Shown one piece after another: positions 25,221-33,354 of a stretch of DNA of 64,000 nucleotides; position 1 is the first letter of the stretch, and each line of letters starts with the position of its first letter. This DNA comes from Bradyrhizobium yuanmingense. GTDB lineage: Bacteria; Pseudomonadota; Alphaproteobacteria; Rhizobiales; Xanthobacteraceae. The position numbers and the translations under genes are program-made. Where the stretch lies: positions 1 to 64,000 of the forward strand of contig NZ_JARFML010000012.1 of the NCBI RefSeq assembly GCF_029167105.1, written 5' to 3'. Below the pieces are notes generated by a model. It was not told where the DNA came from, made no database searches, and saw only the letters and a list, made by a program, of their open reading frames with translations.

Positions 25221-25724
25221 ATGGCCAAAGCCGCAGCCGCCGCAGGGATCGCCACGGGCCAATGCCTCTGCGGCAAGGTCACCTTCCAGATCGACGTGCC
25301 TGCGCGCTGGGCCTGGCACGATCATTCCGCCGGCAGCCGCCGCGCTCATGGCGCGGCCTACGCCACCTATGTCGGAAGCTGGAAGAAGCGCTTCCGCATC
25401 ACCTCCGGCAAGACCGCGCTGACCCGCTACGAGGACAAGGCGACGAAGACCGTGCGCAGCTTCTGCTCGCATTGCGGCACGCCGATCATGTACGAGCGCC
25501 CGCGTGGGCCGCACATGGTCAACATCCCCCGCGCCCTGTTCAACGAGCGCACCGGCCGCCAGCCGCTCTATCACATCGCCATCGAGGAGCTGCAGGAATG
25601 GGCCTATGCCGGTGAGCCCTTGGTGCCGCTGAAGGGCTTTCCCGGCGTCGTCTGGCAGCGCTCGAAAAAGAAGAAGCGCGCTGGCGGCGAGGATCCGTTC
25701 GAGCTGGGGCGGGAGGAGTTGTAG
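25221..25724 (+). CDS. GFA/CENP-V-like protein lacking the central cysteines
   Basis: 167 residues. It has the outer zinc cysteines of the glutathione-dependent formaldehyde-activating fold, QCLCGKVTF (about 14) and FCSHCGTPIMYE (about 82). The usual CHCxxCR between them is replaced by a WHDHSAGSRR segment, so the structural or catalytic zinc site is incomplete or rebuilt with histidines. The C-terminus is very basic (RSKKKKRAGG). Role unknown. ATG 25221 has GGAGAG 6-10 bases upstream; a longer frame would start within the upstream repeat. Confidence 0.75.
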   Translation: MAKAAAAAGIATGQCLCGKVTFQIDVPARWAWHDHSAGSRRAHGAAYATYVGSWKKRFRITSGKTALTRYEDKATKTVRSFCSHCGTPIMYERPRGPHMVNIPRALFNERTGRQPLYHIAIEELQEWAYAGEPLVPLKGFPGVVWQRSKKKKRAGGEDPFELGREEL

Positions 25725-25742
25725 CGCGCCATAGCCCCGCCC

Positions 25743-25797
25743 TCGTGCCCCGGCTCTGCGCCGCAACGTTGCACGTTGCGACGCGTCCGGGACACGA
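25743..25797. repeat. Intergenic palindromic repeat, TCGTGCCCCGG family, short form
   Basis: 55-bp element with terminal TCGTGCCCCGG and CCGGGACACGA (one mismatch) enclosing a perfect CGCAACGT-TGC-ACGTTGCG hairpin. Same family as the longer element at 10677-10842. Confidence 0.7.
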
Positions 25798-25904
25798 AAC
25801 CGCCGGGCGCAACGCAGCCATGACCGCGCTTCCTTGCGCGTCTGGCAGCATCTCGGCCATCATGCTTTCGGTCCTTGCGGCAACGGTCCGCTCCTGGAGG
25901 AAAC

Positions 25905-27566
25905 ATGAAGAACAAGATCACCGGCCGCTCCGCCTTTCTCGCGCTGCTCAAGGACGAGGGCATCACGCATCTGTTCGGCAATCCCGGCACCACCGAGCTG
26001 CCGATCATGCATGCGCTGAAGGACCATCCCGATCTCACCTATGTGATGGCGATGCAGGAGAGTCTGGTGGTCGCGATTGCCGACGGCTACAGCCGCGCTT
26101 CGGGCAAGCTCGTCGCCTGCAACGTCCACGTCGCGCCCGGCCTCGGCAATGCCATGGGCTCGCTCTACAATGCCCAGTTCACGGGCACGCCGATGATCCT
26201 GACCGCAGGCCAGCAGGAGCAGGGCCACGGTCTGATGGAGCCGGTGCTCTATGGTCCGCTGGTGCGCATGGCCGAGCCGCTGGTGAAATGGGCGGTCGAG
26301 GTGACACGGCTGGAGGACCTGCCGCGCATCGTGCGCCGCGCCGCCAAGGTGGCGACGACGCCGCCGACCGGGCCGGTGTTCATCTCGCTGCCGGGCGACA
26401 TCCTCAACAGCGAAGCCGGCATCGATCTCGGCCGCTCCACCCGCATCGATGCGCGCACGAAACCATCGGACGAGGCACTGAAGGCCTTCGCCGCACGCCT
26501 GCTCAAGGCCGAGCGTCCCGTGATCGTGACCATGGACGAGGTGGTCAAGAGCGATGCGCTGAATGAGGCCGCTGAACTCGCCGAGCTGCTTGGCGCTGCG
26601 GCCTATCAGTCCTCGACGCCGTACGGCTCGCACTTTCTTTCCGAGAGTCCGAGCTTCGTCGGCACGCTCGCGCGCGTGCAGAAGGTCGCCCGCGATACGC
26701 TCACGCCATACGATCTCTTGATCGCGCTCGGCGGCGATCCCCTGCGGATGTCGGTCTATAGCGAGGTCGATGCGCTGCCGGACGGGCTCGGCACCGTGCA
26801 GATCGGTCTCGTCGATTGGGAGATTGCCAAGAACTACGGGGCCGAGATCGCGCTGAAGGCGGATCTGAAGGAAACGCTGCGCACGCTGATCCCGGTGCTC
26901 AAGGAGATGGGCGGGGCGGCCCTCGCGAGCCGCGCCAAGCAGCGTCTCGCCGAGCTCGCGCCGAAGAACTGGACCGCGCGCCGCGCCGCTTTGGTCGAGC
27001 AGATCGGCAAAAGCGCGGGCCGCACACCGATCGATCCGGACTTCCTCGTGCTGCAGATGGTCGAGGCGATGCCTGACAACGCCATTCTCGTCGACGAAGG
27101 TCTCACCGCCAGCCGCCAGGTCACGGCCCTGCATCCGCATCGCGACCGCTACGGCTATCACGGGCTCGCCTCCGGCGGCATCGGCTGGGGCCTGCCGGCC
27201 TCGGTCGGCGCCAGCATTGCCAATCCCGATCGCCCCGTGGTGTGCTTCTCCGGCGATGGCAGCGCGATGTACTCGATCCAGTCGCTGTGGACCGCGGCGC
27301 ATCACAAGCTGCCGCTCAACGTCGTCATCGTCAACAACGGCGGCTATCGCATCATCAAGCAGCGCCTGCTCGCCTTCCACGGCGACGACAATTACGTCGG
27401 CATGGATTTCGTCGATCCGCCCGTCGATTTCGCCGGCGTCGCGAAGGCACTGGGTTGCGAAGCGATCAAGGTCAGCGATCCCCGCGAACTGAAGGCGACG
27501 CTGGCCTCGGCGTTTGGCCGGCCGGGCACCAAGCTGATCGAGGTGATGGTGGACGGGAAGGTGTAG
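25905..27566 (+). CDS. Thiamine diphosphate enzyme, benzoylformate decarboxylase-like
   Basis: 553 residues with the three-domain layout of ThDP decarboxylases. The cofactor-activating glutamate is in MAMQESL (about 48); GDGSAMYSIQSLW...VNNGGYRI (about 455-485) binds ThDP-Mg. Resemblance to benzoylformate decarboxylase is shown by FGNPGTTELP, NVHVAPGLGNAMG (catalytic His retained) and LTAGQQ. In the Pseudomonas putida enzyme the first motif has the catalytic Ser26, here Thr, and the second active-site His near RYHQYD is absent here (RMSVYSE), so the substrate may differ. Strong GGAGGAA site at the start. Monocistronic, followed by a palindromic repeat. Confidence 0.8.
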   Translation: MKNKITGRSAFLALLKDEGITHLFGNPGTTELPIMHALKDHPDLTYVMAMQESLVVAIADGYSRASGKLVACNVHVAPGLGNAMGSLYNAQFTGTPMILTAGQQEQGHGLMEPVLYGPLVRMAEPLVKWAVEVTRLEDLPRIVRRAAKVATTPPTGPVFISLPGDILNSEAGIDLGRSTRIDARTKPSDEALKAFAARLLKAERPVIVTMDEVVKSDALNEAAELAELLGAAAYQSSTPYGSHFLSESPSFVGTLARVQKVARDTLTPYDLLIALGGDPLRMSVYSEVDALPDGLGTVQIGLVDWEIAKNYGAEIALKADLKETLRTLIPVLKEMGGAALASRAKQRLAELAPKNWTARRAALVEQIGKSAGRTPIDPDFLVLQMVEAMPDNAILVDEGLTASRQVTALHPHRDRYGYHGLASGGIGWGLPASVGASIANPDRPVVCFSGDGSAMYSIQSLWTAAHHKLPLNVVIVNNGGYRIIKQRLLAFHGDDNYVGMDFVDPPVDFAGVAKALGCEAIKVSDPRELKATLASAFGRPGTKLIEVMVDGKV

Positions 27567-27576
27567 GGCGCAGTCG

Positions 27577-27696
27577 TCCCCGCGAAGGCGGGGACCCATA
27601 CCGCGTGATCTATCGACAGCGGCCGGTAGGCGTACCGAACTCCCGAGTCTTCGCCAAACCACTCCCTGTGGTTATGGGTCCCCGCCTTCGCGGGGA
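27577..27696. repeat. Intergenic palindromic repeat, CCCCGCGAAGGCGGGG family
   Basis: 120-bp element with perfect 24-bp terminal inverted arms (27577-27600 and 27673-27696), containing CCCCGCGAAGGCGGGG and ACCCATA, around a 72-bp interior. It sits between the convergent stops of the ThDP enzyme and the flavin monooxygenase and would act as a large bidirectional hairpin. Confidence 0.8.
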
Positions 27697-27725
27697 GGAC
27701 AGCCTGCCTGTGGCGCGATTTCCGC

Positions 27726-29105
27726 CTATCCCTTCCTCCCCACGCGGTACCCCGCCGCCGGATGCGGCGCGTCGAGCCTGGCACGCCCCCCACCGAACAG
27801 CTTCTCCCGCAACGTGCCCTTGGCGTACTCGCTCTTGTACCGCCCCCGTCGCGTCAGCTCCGGCACCAGCATGTCGGCGATGTCCTCGAAATCGCCGGGC
27901 GAGATCGCGAACGCGACGTTGAGGCCGTCGACATCCGTCGCCTCGAACCATCCTTCGATCTTGTCTGCGACCATCTCGGGCGTGCCGACCACGACCGGGC
28001 CGGCGCCGCCGATGCCGACATGCTCGATGACGTCGCGCACGGTCCAGACGCGGTCGGGGTCGGCGCGGGTGACGTTGTCCATCGCGCTGCGGCCGGCATC
28101 GTTCTGGACGTGGCGCACCTGCTGGTCGAGGTCGTAGCCGGAGAAGTCGACGCCGGTCCATCCCGACATCAGTGCCAGCGCCCCTTCGGGGCTGATGTGA
28201 CGGCGATAGTCGGCGTATTTCTCCTTCGCCTCGGCTTCAGTCCGTCCAAGGATGATCGTCATCATCGAGAACATCAGGATTTCGGCCGGGTTGCGGCCGA
28301 GTGCGGCGGCCTCCTGCCGGATCGCGGCGACGCGCGGCGCAATCACCTTGGCCGAGGGCCCCGACATGAACACGCACTCGGCATGCTTGGCCGCGAATTG
28401 CCGGCCGCGCGGCGAGGTGCCGGCCTGGTACAGCACCGGCGTCCGCTGCGGCGATGGCTCGCTGAGGTGAATGGTGTTGTTGATGCGAAAGTTCGCGCCC
28501 TCATGATTGACGCGATGAACCTTTGCCGGGTCGGTGAAGATGCCGCGCTTGCGGTCGCGCAGCACGGCATCGTCCTCCCAGCTGCCTTCCCAGAGCTTGT
28601 AGACGACCTCCATATATTCGTCGGCGATGTCGTAGCGGTCGTCATGCCCGGTCTGCTTTTCCCTGCCGGCGCCGCGCGCTGCGCTGTCGAGATAGCCGGT
28701 GACGACGTTCCAGCCGACCCGCCCTTCGGTGAGATGATCGAGCGTCGACATTCGCCGTGCGAACGGGTAGGGCGGCTCGAACGACAGATTGCTGGTGACG
28801 CCGAAGCCAAGATTTTGCGTCACCGCGGCCATCGCCGACAGCAGCAGCAGAGGCTCGTTCGACGGCGTCTGCGCTGCATTGCGCAAGGCTGCGTCAGGGC
28901 TGTTGCCATAGACGTCGTAGACCCCGAGCACGTCCGCCAGGAACAGCCCGTCGAAACGGCCGCGCTCCAGCGTCCTGGCGAGATCGATCCAGTAGGGTAG
29001 GCGGTTATATTCGGCCGTGCGGTCGCGCGGATGGGTCCACAGGCCCGGTGACTGGTGTGCGACGCAATTCATCGCAAAGGCGTTGAGCCTGATCTCTTTG
29101 GCCAT
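27726..29105 (-). CDS. FMN-dependent monooxygenase, NtaA/SnaA/DmoA family
   Basis: 459-residue luciferase-like (LLM) enzyme. Signature stretches are MAKEIRLNAFAMNCVAHQSPGLWTHPRD, LARTLERGRFDGLFLADVLGVYDVY, TSNLSFEPPYPFARRMSTLDHLTEGRVGWNVVTGYLDSAARG (residues about 115-155) and YQAGTSPRGRQFAAKHAE. Family members use reduced FMN from a partner reductase to open sulfur or nitrogen compounds such as nitrilotriacetate, dibenzothiophene sulfone or alkanesulfonates. The partner reductase is not nearby. ATG 29105 has GAGGGACC upstream. Divergent from an M20 peptidase across a palindrome-rich region. Confidence 0.85.
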   Translation of the reverse strand: MAKEIRLNAFAMNCVAHQSPGLWTHPRDRTAEYNRLPYWIDLARTLERGRFDGLFLADVLGVYDVYGNSPDAALRNAAQTPSNEPLLLLSAMAAVTQNLGFGVTSNLSFEPPYPFARRMSTLDHLTEGRVGWNVVTGYLDSAARGAGREKQTGHDDRYDIADEYMEVVYKLWEGSWEDDAVLRDRKRGIFTDPAKVHRVNHEGANFRINNTIHLSEPSPQRTPVLYQAGTSPRGRQFAAKHAECVFMSGPSAKVIAPRVAAIRQEAAALGRNPAEILMFSMMTIILGRTEAEAKEKYADYRRHISPEGALALMSGWTGVDFSGYDLDQQVRHVQNDAGRSAMDNVTRADPDRVWTVRDVIEHVGIGGAGPVVVGTPEMVADKIEGWFEATDVDGLNVAFAISPGDFEDIADMLVPELTRRGRYKSEYAKGTLREKLFGGGRARLDAPHPAAGYRVGRKG

Positions 29106-29399
29106 GCTGGTCCCTCGGCGCCCTGTACTGAGCGCTCTTCGAATGATAGATGTGCGCCCCAACTTGGCGAACTTCTTGCATATAATTGGCCCTTGGCAAG
29201 GGCCAAGAATAGAAGGCTTGCGCTTGGCAAGGCCAAGCTCAGCATCGCAGCTGCGTTGGCAGGCCAGTCTCAAGGAAGCAAGAACGAAATCCCAAGAGAG
29301 CTACAAGAGAACTACAAGAAACCATCCAAGTCCCCGCCACTTTCGAGGGCCAATCCATATCGGGTAAGGTCCTTCGTCTCACAGTCTCGAAAAGCAAGC
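29106..29399. promoter_or_regulatory. Divergent regulatory region with tandem TTGGC palindromes
   Basis: 294 bp between the monooxygenase and peptidase genes. A perfect 21-bp palindrome with a central G spans 29186-29206; GCTTGGC-AAG-GCCAAGC lies at 29222-29238; a TGGC-AG-GCCA relic lies at 29257-29266. A TATAAT sequence at 29181-29186 touches the first palindrome. The sites share the core CTTGGCAAGG, so they look like tandem operators for one regulator. Sequence from 29270 to 29399 has no clear gene. Confidence 0.6.
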
Positions 29400-30797
29400 A
29401 TGACCAGAGCCGACGCCATCGCCCGCGCCCGTGAGGATTTCAACTCCGGCGCGTTCCTCGCTGAACTCGACCGCCGCGTCGCCTACAAGACCGAGAGTCA
29501 GAATCCGCAGCGCGGCCCCGAGCTGCGTGCCTATCTCGAGCAGGAGATGCAGCCGGCTTTCGCCGCGCTCGATTTTTCCAGCCACATCGTGGAATCCCCG
29601 AGCGGCAAGGCGCCGTTCCTGTTCGCCGAGCATCACGAGAGCGCCTCGCTGCCGACCGTGCTGGTCTACGGCCATGGCGACGTCGTCGATGGCATGGAAG
29701 GCGAATGGCGTGAGGGCCGCGATCCCTGGCGCACGAATGTTGCGGGGGCGCGGCTCTACGGCCGCGGCACTGCCGACAACAAGGGGCAGCACAGCATCAA
29801 TATGGCCGCGCTGCGTGCGGTGCGCGAGGCGCGCGGAGGTAAGCTCGGCTTCAACGCCAAGTTCATCATCGAGATGGGCGAGGAGATCGGCTCGCCCGAT
29901 CTTGGCAAGATTTGCGACCTCCATCGCGACGCGCTCAAGGCCGATTTGTTCATGGCCTCCGACGGGCCGCGCCTCTCGGCCGATCGGCCGACGCTGTTTC
30001 TCGGCTGCCGGGGCGGCATCCGCATCCATCTCGACGTGAACTTGCGCGACGGCGGCCACCATTCCGGCAATTGGGGCGGCGTGCTCGCCAACCCCGCGAC
30101 CATCCTGGTCAACGCGATCTCCGCCCTGGTCGACGGCCATGGCCGTCTCCAGCTCGACGCCTTGAAACCGCCGCGGCTGACCAACCAGATCCGCTCCTAT
30201 CTCGCCGACGTCGAGGTGGTGCCGACTGCGGACGAGCCGGCGCTGGCCGAAAACTGGGGCGAGGAGGGTCTTTCGGCCGCTGAAAGGCTCTACGCTTGGA
30301 ATACGCTGGAAGTGCTGGCGATGTCCTCGGGCAATATCGAGAAGCCGGCCAACGCGATTCCGGGCCACGCCAATGCCGTGCTGCAACTGCGTTTCGTGGT
30401 CGGGACAAAGGTTGAGGGGCTGATCGACGCTGTCCGCGCGCATCTGGTCGGACGCGGCTTTCCGATGGTCGAGGTGCGCGCGGCGCAGAGTTTTGCTGCA
30501 TCGCGCACCGATTTCGACAGCCCGTGGATCAAATGGGCGGCGGATTCGGTGCGAGCGACCACCGGAAAGGCGCCGGCCGTGCTGCCGAATTTCGGCGGTT
30601 CGCTGCCCAATGACGTGTTTTCCGAGATCCTGGGACTGCCGACGATCTGGGTGCCGCATTCCTATCCCGGCTGCTCCCAGCATGCGCCCAATGAGCACAT
30701 CCTGCTGCCATTGACCGAAGAGGCCTTGACGGTGATGGCCGGGCTGTTCTGGGATCTCGGCGAGTTGCCAAAGCCACTGACAGGCCCGTTAACCTGA
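29400..30797 (+). CDS. M20-family metallopeptidase
   Basis: 465 residues. Zinc ligands and catalytic acids of the M20 family are readable: YGHGDVVDG (about 94), GRGTADNKGQ (about 121), EMGEEIGS (about 160), MASDGPR (about 185) and the C-terminal SQHAPNEH (about 425). It should cleave dipeptides or N-acyl amino acids in the cytosol; the branch is like carnosinase-type dipeptidases. ATG 29400 is the first plausible start after the tandem palindromes. The glutamate-type importer genes follow 87 bp downstream on the same strand. Confidence 0.85.
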   Translation: MTRADAIARAREDFNSGAFLAELDRRVAYKTESQNPQRGPELRAYLEQEMQPAFAALDFSSHIVESPSGKAPFLFAEHHESASLPTVLVYGHGDVVDGMEGEWREGRDPWRTNVAGARLYGRGTADNKGQHSINMAALRAVREARGGKLGFNAKFIIEMGEEIGSPDLGKICDLHRDALKADLFMASDGPRLSADRPTLFLGCRGGIRIHLDVNLRDGGHHSGNWGGVLANPATILVNAISALVDGHGRLQLDALKPPRLTNQIRSYLADVEVVPTADEPALAENWGEEGLSAAERLYAWNTLEVLAMSSGNIEKPANAIPGHANAVLQLRFVVGTKVEGLIDAVRAHLVGRGFPMVEVRAAQSFAASRTDFDSPWIKWAADSVRATTGKAPAVLPNFGGSLPNDVFSEILGLPTIWVPHSYPGCSQHAPNEHILLPLTEEALTVMAGLFWDLGELPKPLTGPLT

Positions 30798-30830
30798 GCC
30801 GACAATCCAGCCGAAAGTCACATTCTAATC

Positions 30831-30859
30831 CGGCCCGATTTGTGCTTGCATCCGGGCCG
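30831..30859. promoter_or_regulatory. Leader hairpin before gltI
   Basis: CGGCCCG and CGGGCCG arms with a 15-base loop lie 25 bp before the GTG start of the binding-protein gene. It could be a weak terminator for the peptidase gene or an mRNA-protecting leader. Confidence 0.35.
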
Positions 30860-30884
30860 CATCATCCGAAAGGGGAAGAAAAAC

Positions 30885-31796
30885 GTGAAACATTTCCGTC
30901 ACATCGGGCTCGCGCTCGCCGCGACCTTCGTCGTCAGCCAAGCCGGGGCCCAGGAGCTGACCGGCACGCTGAAGAACATCAAGGACACCGGCGCGATCAC
31001 GCTCGGCTTCCGCGATTCCTCGATCCCGTTCTCCTACCTCGACGACAACCAGAAGCCCGTCGGGTTCGCGATGGACATCTGCTACAAGATCGTCGAGGCC
31101 GTGAAGAAGGAGCTCAAGCTCGACAAGCTCGAGGTCAAGCTCAATCCGGTGACGTCAGCGACCCGTATCCCGCTGATGGCCAACGGCACCATCGACCTCG
31201 AATGCGGCTCGACCACCAACAATGCCGAGCGCCAGAAGCAGGTCGCCTTCACCAACACCCACTTCCTGACCGCGAGCCGCTACGTCTTCAAGAAATCGAG
31301 CGGCCTGAAGTCGATCGACGACCTCAAGGGCAAGACCGTGGTCTCGACCGCCGGCACCACCAACATCAAGCAGCTCACCGAGGCCAACGTCGCCAAGGGC
31401 CTCGGCGCCAACATCATCCCGGCCAAGGACCACGCCGAGGCCTTCCTGATGGTCGAGACCGACCGCGCGGTCGCCTTCGTGATGGACGACATCCTGCTCG
31501 CGAGCCTCGTCGCCGGCTCGAAGAACCCGGACGACTACGCCGTCTCCAAGGACGCGTTCTCCAAGCCCGAGCCCTATGGCATCATGCTGCGCAAGGACGA
31601 TCCCGCCTTCAAGAAGGTGGTGGATGCGGCGACCGCCGCGCTCTACACCTCGGGCGAGGCCGAGAAGATCTACAGCAAGTGGTTCACCCAGAAGATCCCG
31701 CCGAAGGGCCTGAACCTCAACACGCCGATCTCGGCCGAGCTGAAGAACGAGTTCGCCAAGCCGACGGACTCGCCGAACCCGGACGACTACAAGTAA
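30885..31796 (+). CDS. gltI: GltI-like glutamate/aspartate-binding protein
   Basis: 303 residues with a signal peptide (VKHFRHIGLALAATFVVSQAGAQE). The mature sequence closely follows Escherichia coli GltI: ITLGFRDSSIPFSYLDD, NGTIDLECGSTTNNAERQKQVAF, AVAFVMDDILLA and YGIMLRKDDPAFKK. It should bind L-glutamate/aspartate or a close analogue in the periplasm and deliver it to GltJK. A GTG at 30885 follows AAGGGGAAGAA; the frame extends upstream to 30840 but the signal peptide fits the GTG start. First gene of gltIJKL. Confidence 0.92.
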   Translation: MKHFRHIGLALAATFVVSQAGAQELTGTLKNIKDTGAITLGFRDSSIPFSYLDDNQKPVGFAMDICYKIVEAVKKELKLDKLEVKLNPVTSATRIPLMANGTIDLECGSTTNNAERQKQVAFTNTHFLTASRYVFKKSSGLKSIDDLKGKTVVSTAGTTNIKQLTEANVAKGLGANIIPAKDHAEAFLMVETDRAVAFVMDDILLASLVAGSKNPDDYAVSKDAFSKPEPYGIMLRKDDPAFKKVVDAATAALYTSGEAEKIYSKWFTQKIPPKGLNLNTPISAELKNEFAKPTDSPNPDDYK

Positions 31797-31825
31797 GCTA
31801 AAACCTCGATCTTTCGATCGGGATC

Positions 31826-31862
31826 ATGTCCGGCCACTCTTGACACTGGAGTGGCCGGACAT
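31826..31862 (+). terminator. Intra-operon hairpin between gltI and gltJ
   Basis: Perfect 14-bp arms ATGTCCGGCCACTC and GAGTGGCCGGACAT with a 9-base loop, 29 bp after the gltI stop, followed by TTT only. It probably works as a partial terminator or 3'-end stabiliser so that binding protein is made in excess over the membrane components. Confidence 0.75.
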
Positions 31863-31914
31863 TTGCATAGGCGCTCAAGACGCCCAATGACGGGCGCGTT
31901 CGCGCGGGGGACAC

Positions 31915-32646
31915 GTGAACTACAACTGGAACTGGGGAATCTTCTTCCAGCCGAACCCGATGGGGACCGGCACCTATCTCGACATGCTGCTGTCGGGGCT
32001 GGCGCTGACCCTCAAGACCGCGGCGCTGGCCTGGGTGATCGCGCTCATCACGGGCTCGATCGTCGGCGTCATGCGCACGTTGCCGTCGAAGGGCGCCAAT
32101 TGGTTCGGCTTCGCCTACGTCGAATTCTTCCGCAACATGCCGCTTCTGGTGCAGCTCTTCCTGTGGTTCTTCGTGCTGCCGGAGATCCTGCCGAGAGCCG
32201 CGGGCCTGTGGCTGAAGCAATTGCCGAACGCGCCGTTCTGGACGGCCGCGATCGGCGTCGGCTTCTTCATGTCGGCGCGCGTGGCCGTGCAGCTGCAGGC
32301 CGGCATCTCCTCGCTGCCGCGCGGGCAGAAGATGGCGGCGACTGCGCTCGGCCTCACCACCGTGCAGGGCTATCGCTACGTGCTGCTGCCGATGGCCTTC
32401 CGTATCATCCTGCCGCCGCTGACGTCTGAATTCCTCAACACCATCAAGAACACCGCCGTCGCCATCACCATCGGCCTGCTCGAGCTGACCGGACAGGCGC
32501 GCTCGATGCAGGAATTCTCGTTCCAGGTGTTCGAGGCCTTCACAGCCGCGACCATCCTCTATCTCCTCGTCAACGCCGTCGTCGTGACCGCGATGCGCTT
32601 CCTCGAGCGCTGGGTCGCGATCCCCGGCTACATCACGGGGAAATAA
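31915..32646 (+). CDS. gltJ: Glutamate/aspartate ABC permease GltJ
   Basis: 243 residues, five or six hydrophobic helices. It matches GltJ along its length: MNYNWNWGIFFQPNPMG at the start, YVELFRN-type YVEFFRNMPLLVQLFLWFFVLPE (about 65) and the EAA-like loop AGISSLPRGQKMAATALGLTTVQGYRYVLLPMAFR (about 130-165) that contacts the ATPase. GTG start with GCGGGGG upstream. Three bases separate it from gltK. Confidence 0.9.
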   Translation: MNYNWNWGIFFQPNPMGTGTYLDMLLSGLALTLKTAALAWVIALITGSIVGVMRTLPSKGANWFGFAYVEFFRNMPLLVQLFLWFFVLPEILPRAAGLWLKQLPNAPFWTAAIGVGFFMSARVAVQLQAGISSLPRGQKMAATALGLTTVQGYRYVLLPMAFRIILPPLTSEFLNTIKNTAVAITIGLLELTGQARSMQEFSFQVFEAFTAATILYLLVNAVVVTAMRFLERWVAIPGYITGK

Positions 32647-32649
32647 GCG

Positions 32650-33342
32650 ATGTTCGGCAATCTCGATTTCGACGTCATCCGCCGCGCGCTGCCCTATCTG
32701 TTCTACGAGGGCATGACGTTTACGCTGACGCTGACCTTCCTCGCAGCTCTCGGCGGTCTCATCTTCGGCACGGCGCTCGCACTGATGCGGCTGTCCGGCC
32801 TCAAGATTCTCGGTCGCATCGCCGGCATCTATGTCGACTTCATGCGCTCGCTGCCGCTGGTGCTGGTGATCTTCTGGTTCTACTTCCTGGTGCCCTATAT
32901 CGGGCAGTGGGTGACCGGCGCCTCGCGTCCGATCAGCGTCGGCGCCTTCGCATCCTCGCTGATCACGTTCATCATGTTCGAGGCCGCGTATTTCTCCGAG
33001 ATCATGCGCGCCGGCATCCAGTCGATCTCGCGCGGCCAGCCGGCCGCGGCCAGCGCGCTGGGGCTGACCTACGCGCAGACCATGCGCTACGTCGTGCTGC
33101 CGCAGGCCTTCCGCAACATGCTGCCGGTGCTGATCACGCAGACCATCGTGCTGTTCCAGGACACCTCGCTGGTCTACGTCCTGTCGATCACCGACTTCCT
33201 GGGCGCGGCGAGCAAGGTGGCGCAGCGCGACGGCCGCCTGGTCGAGATGTATCTGTTCGCTGCGGTCGTCTACTTCACCATTTCCTGTATCGCGTCCTAC
33301 GGTGTCCGCCGCCTGCAGGCGCGCATCGCCATCATTCGATAG
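32650..33342 (+). CDS. gltK: Glutamate/aspartate ABC permease GltK
   Basis: 230 residues, hydrophobic helices with YVDFMRSLPLVLVIFWFYFLVPY (about 57) and the ABC-contact loop AGIQSISRGQPAAASALGLTYAQTMRYVVLPQAFRNMLP (about 120-158). HisM/GltK family. Pairs with GltJ to form the membrane channel. Begins three bases after the gltJ stop and ends 12 bp before the ATPase start. Confidence 0.9.
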   Translation: MFGNLDFDVIRRALPYLFYEGMTFTLTLTFLAALGGLIFGTALALMRLSGLKILGRIAGIYVDFMRSLPLVLVIFWFYFLVPYIGQWVTGASRPISVGAFASSLITFIMFEAAYFSEIMRAGIQSISRGQPAAASALGLTYAQTMRYVVLPQAFRNMLPVLITQTIVLFQDTSLVYVLSITDFLGAASKVAQRDGRLVEMYLFAAVVYFTISCIASYGVRRLQARIAIIR

Positions 33343-33354
33343 AGTGTGTCGATC

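Noticed and set aside
25860..27662. 600-residue minus-strand frame over the ThDP enzyme
   Set aside because: Shadow with Arg/His/Asp bias; the plus-strand enzyme has intact cofactor motifs.
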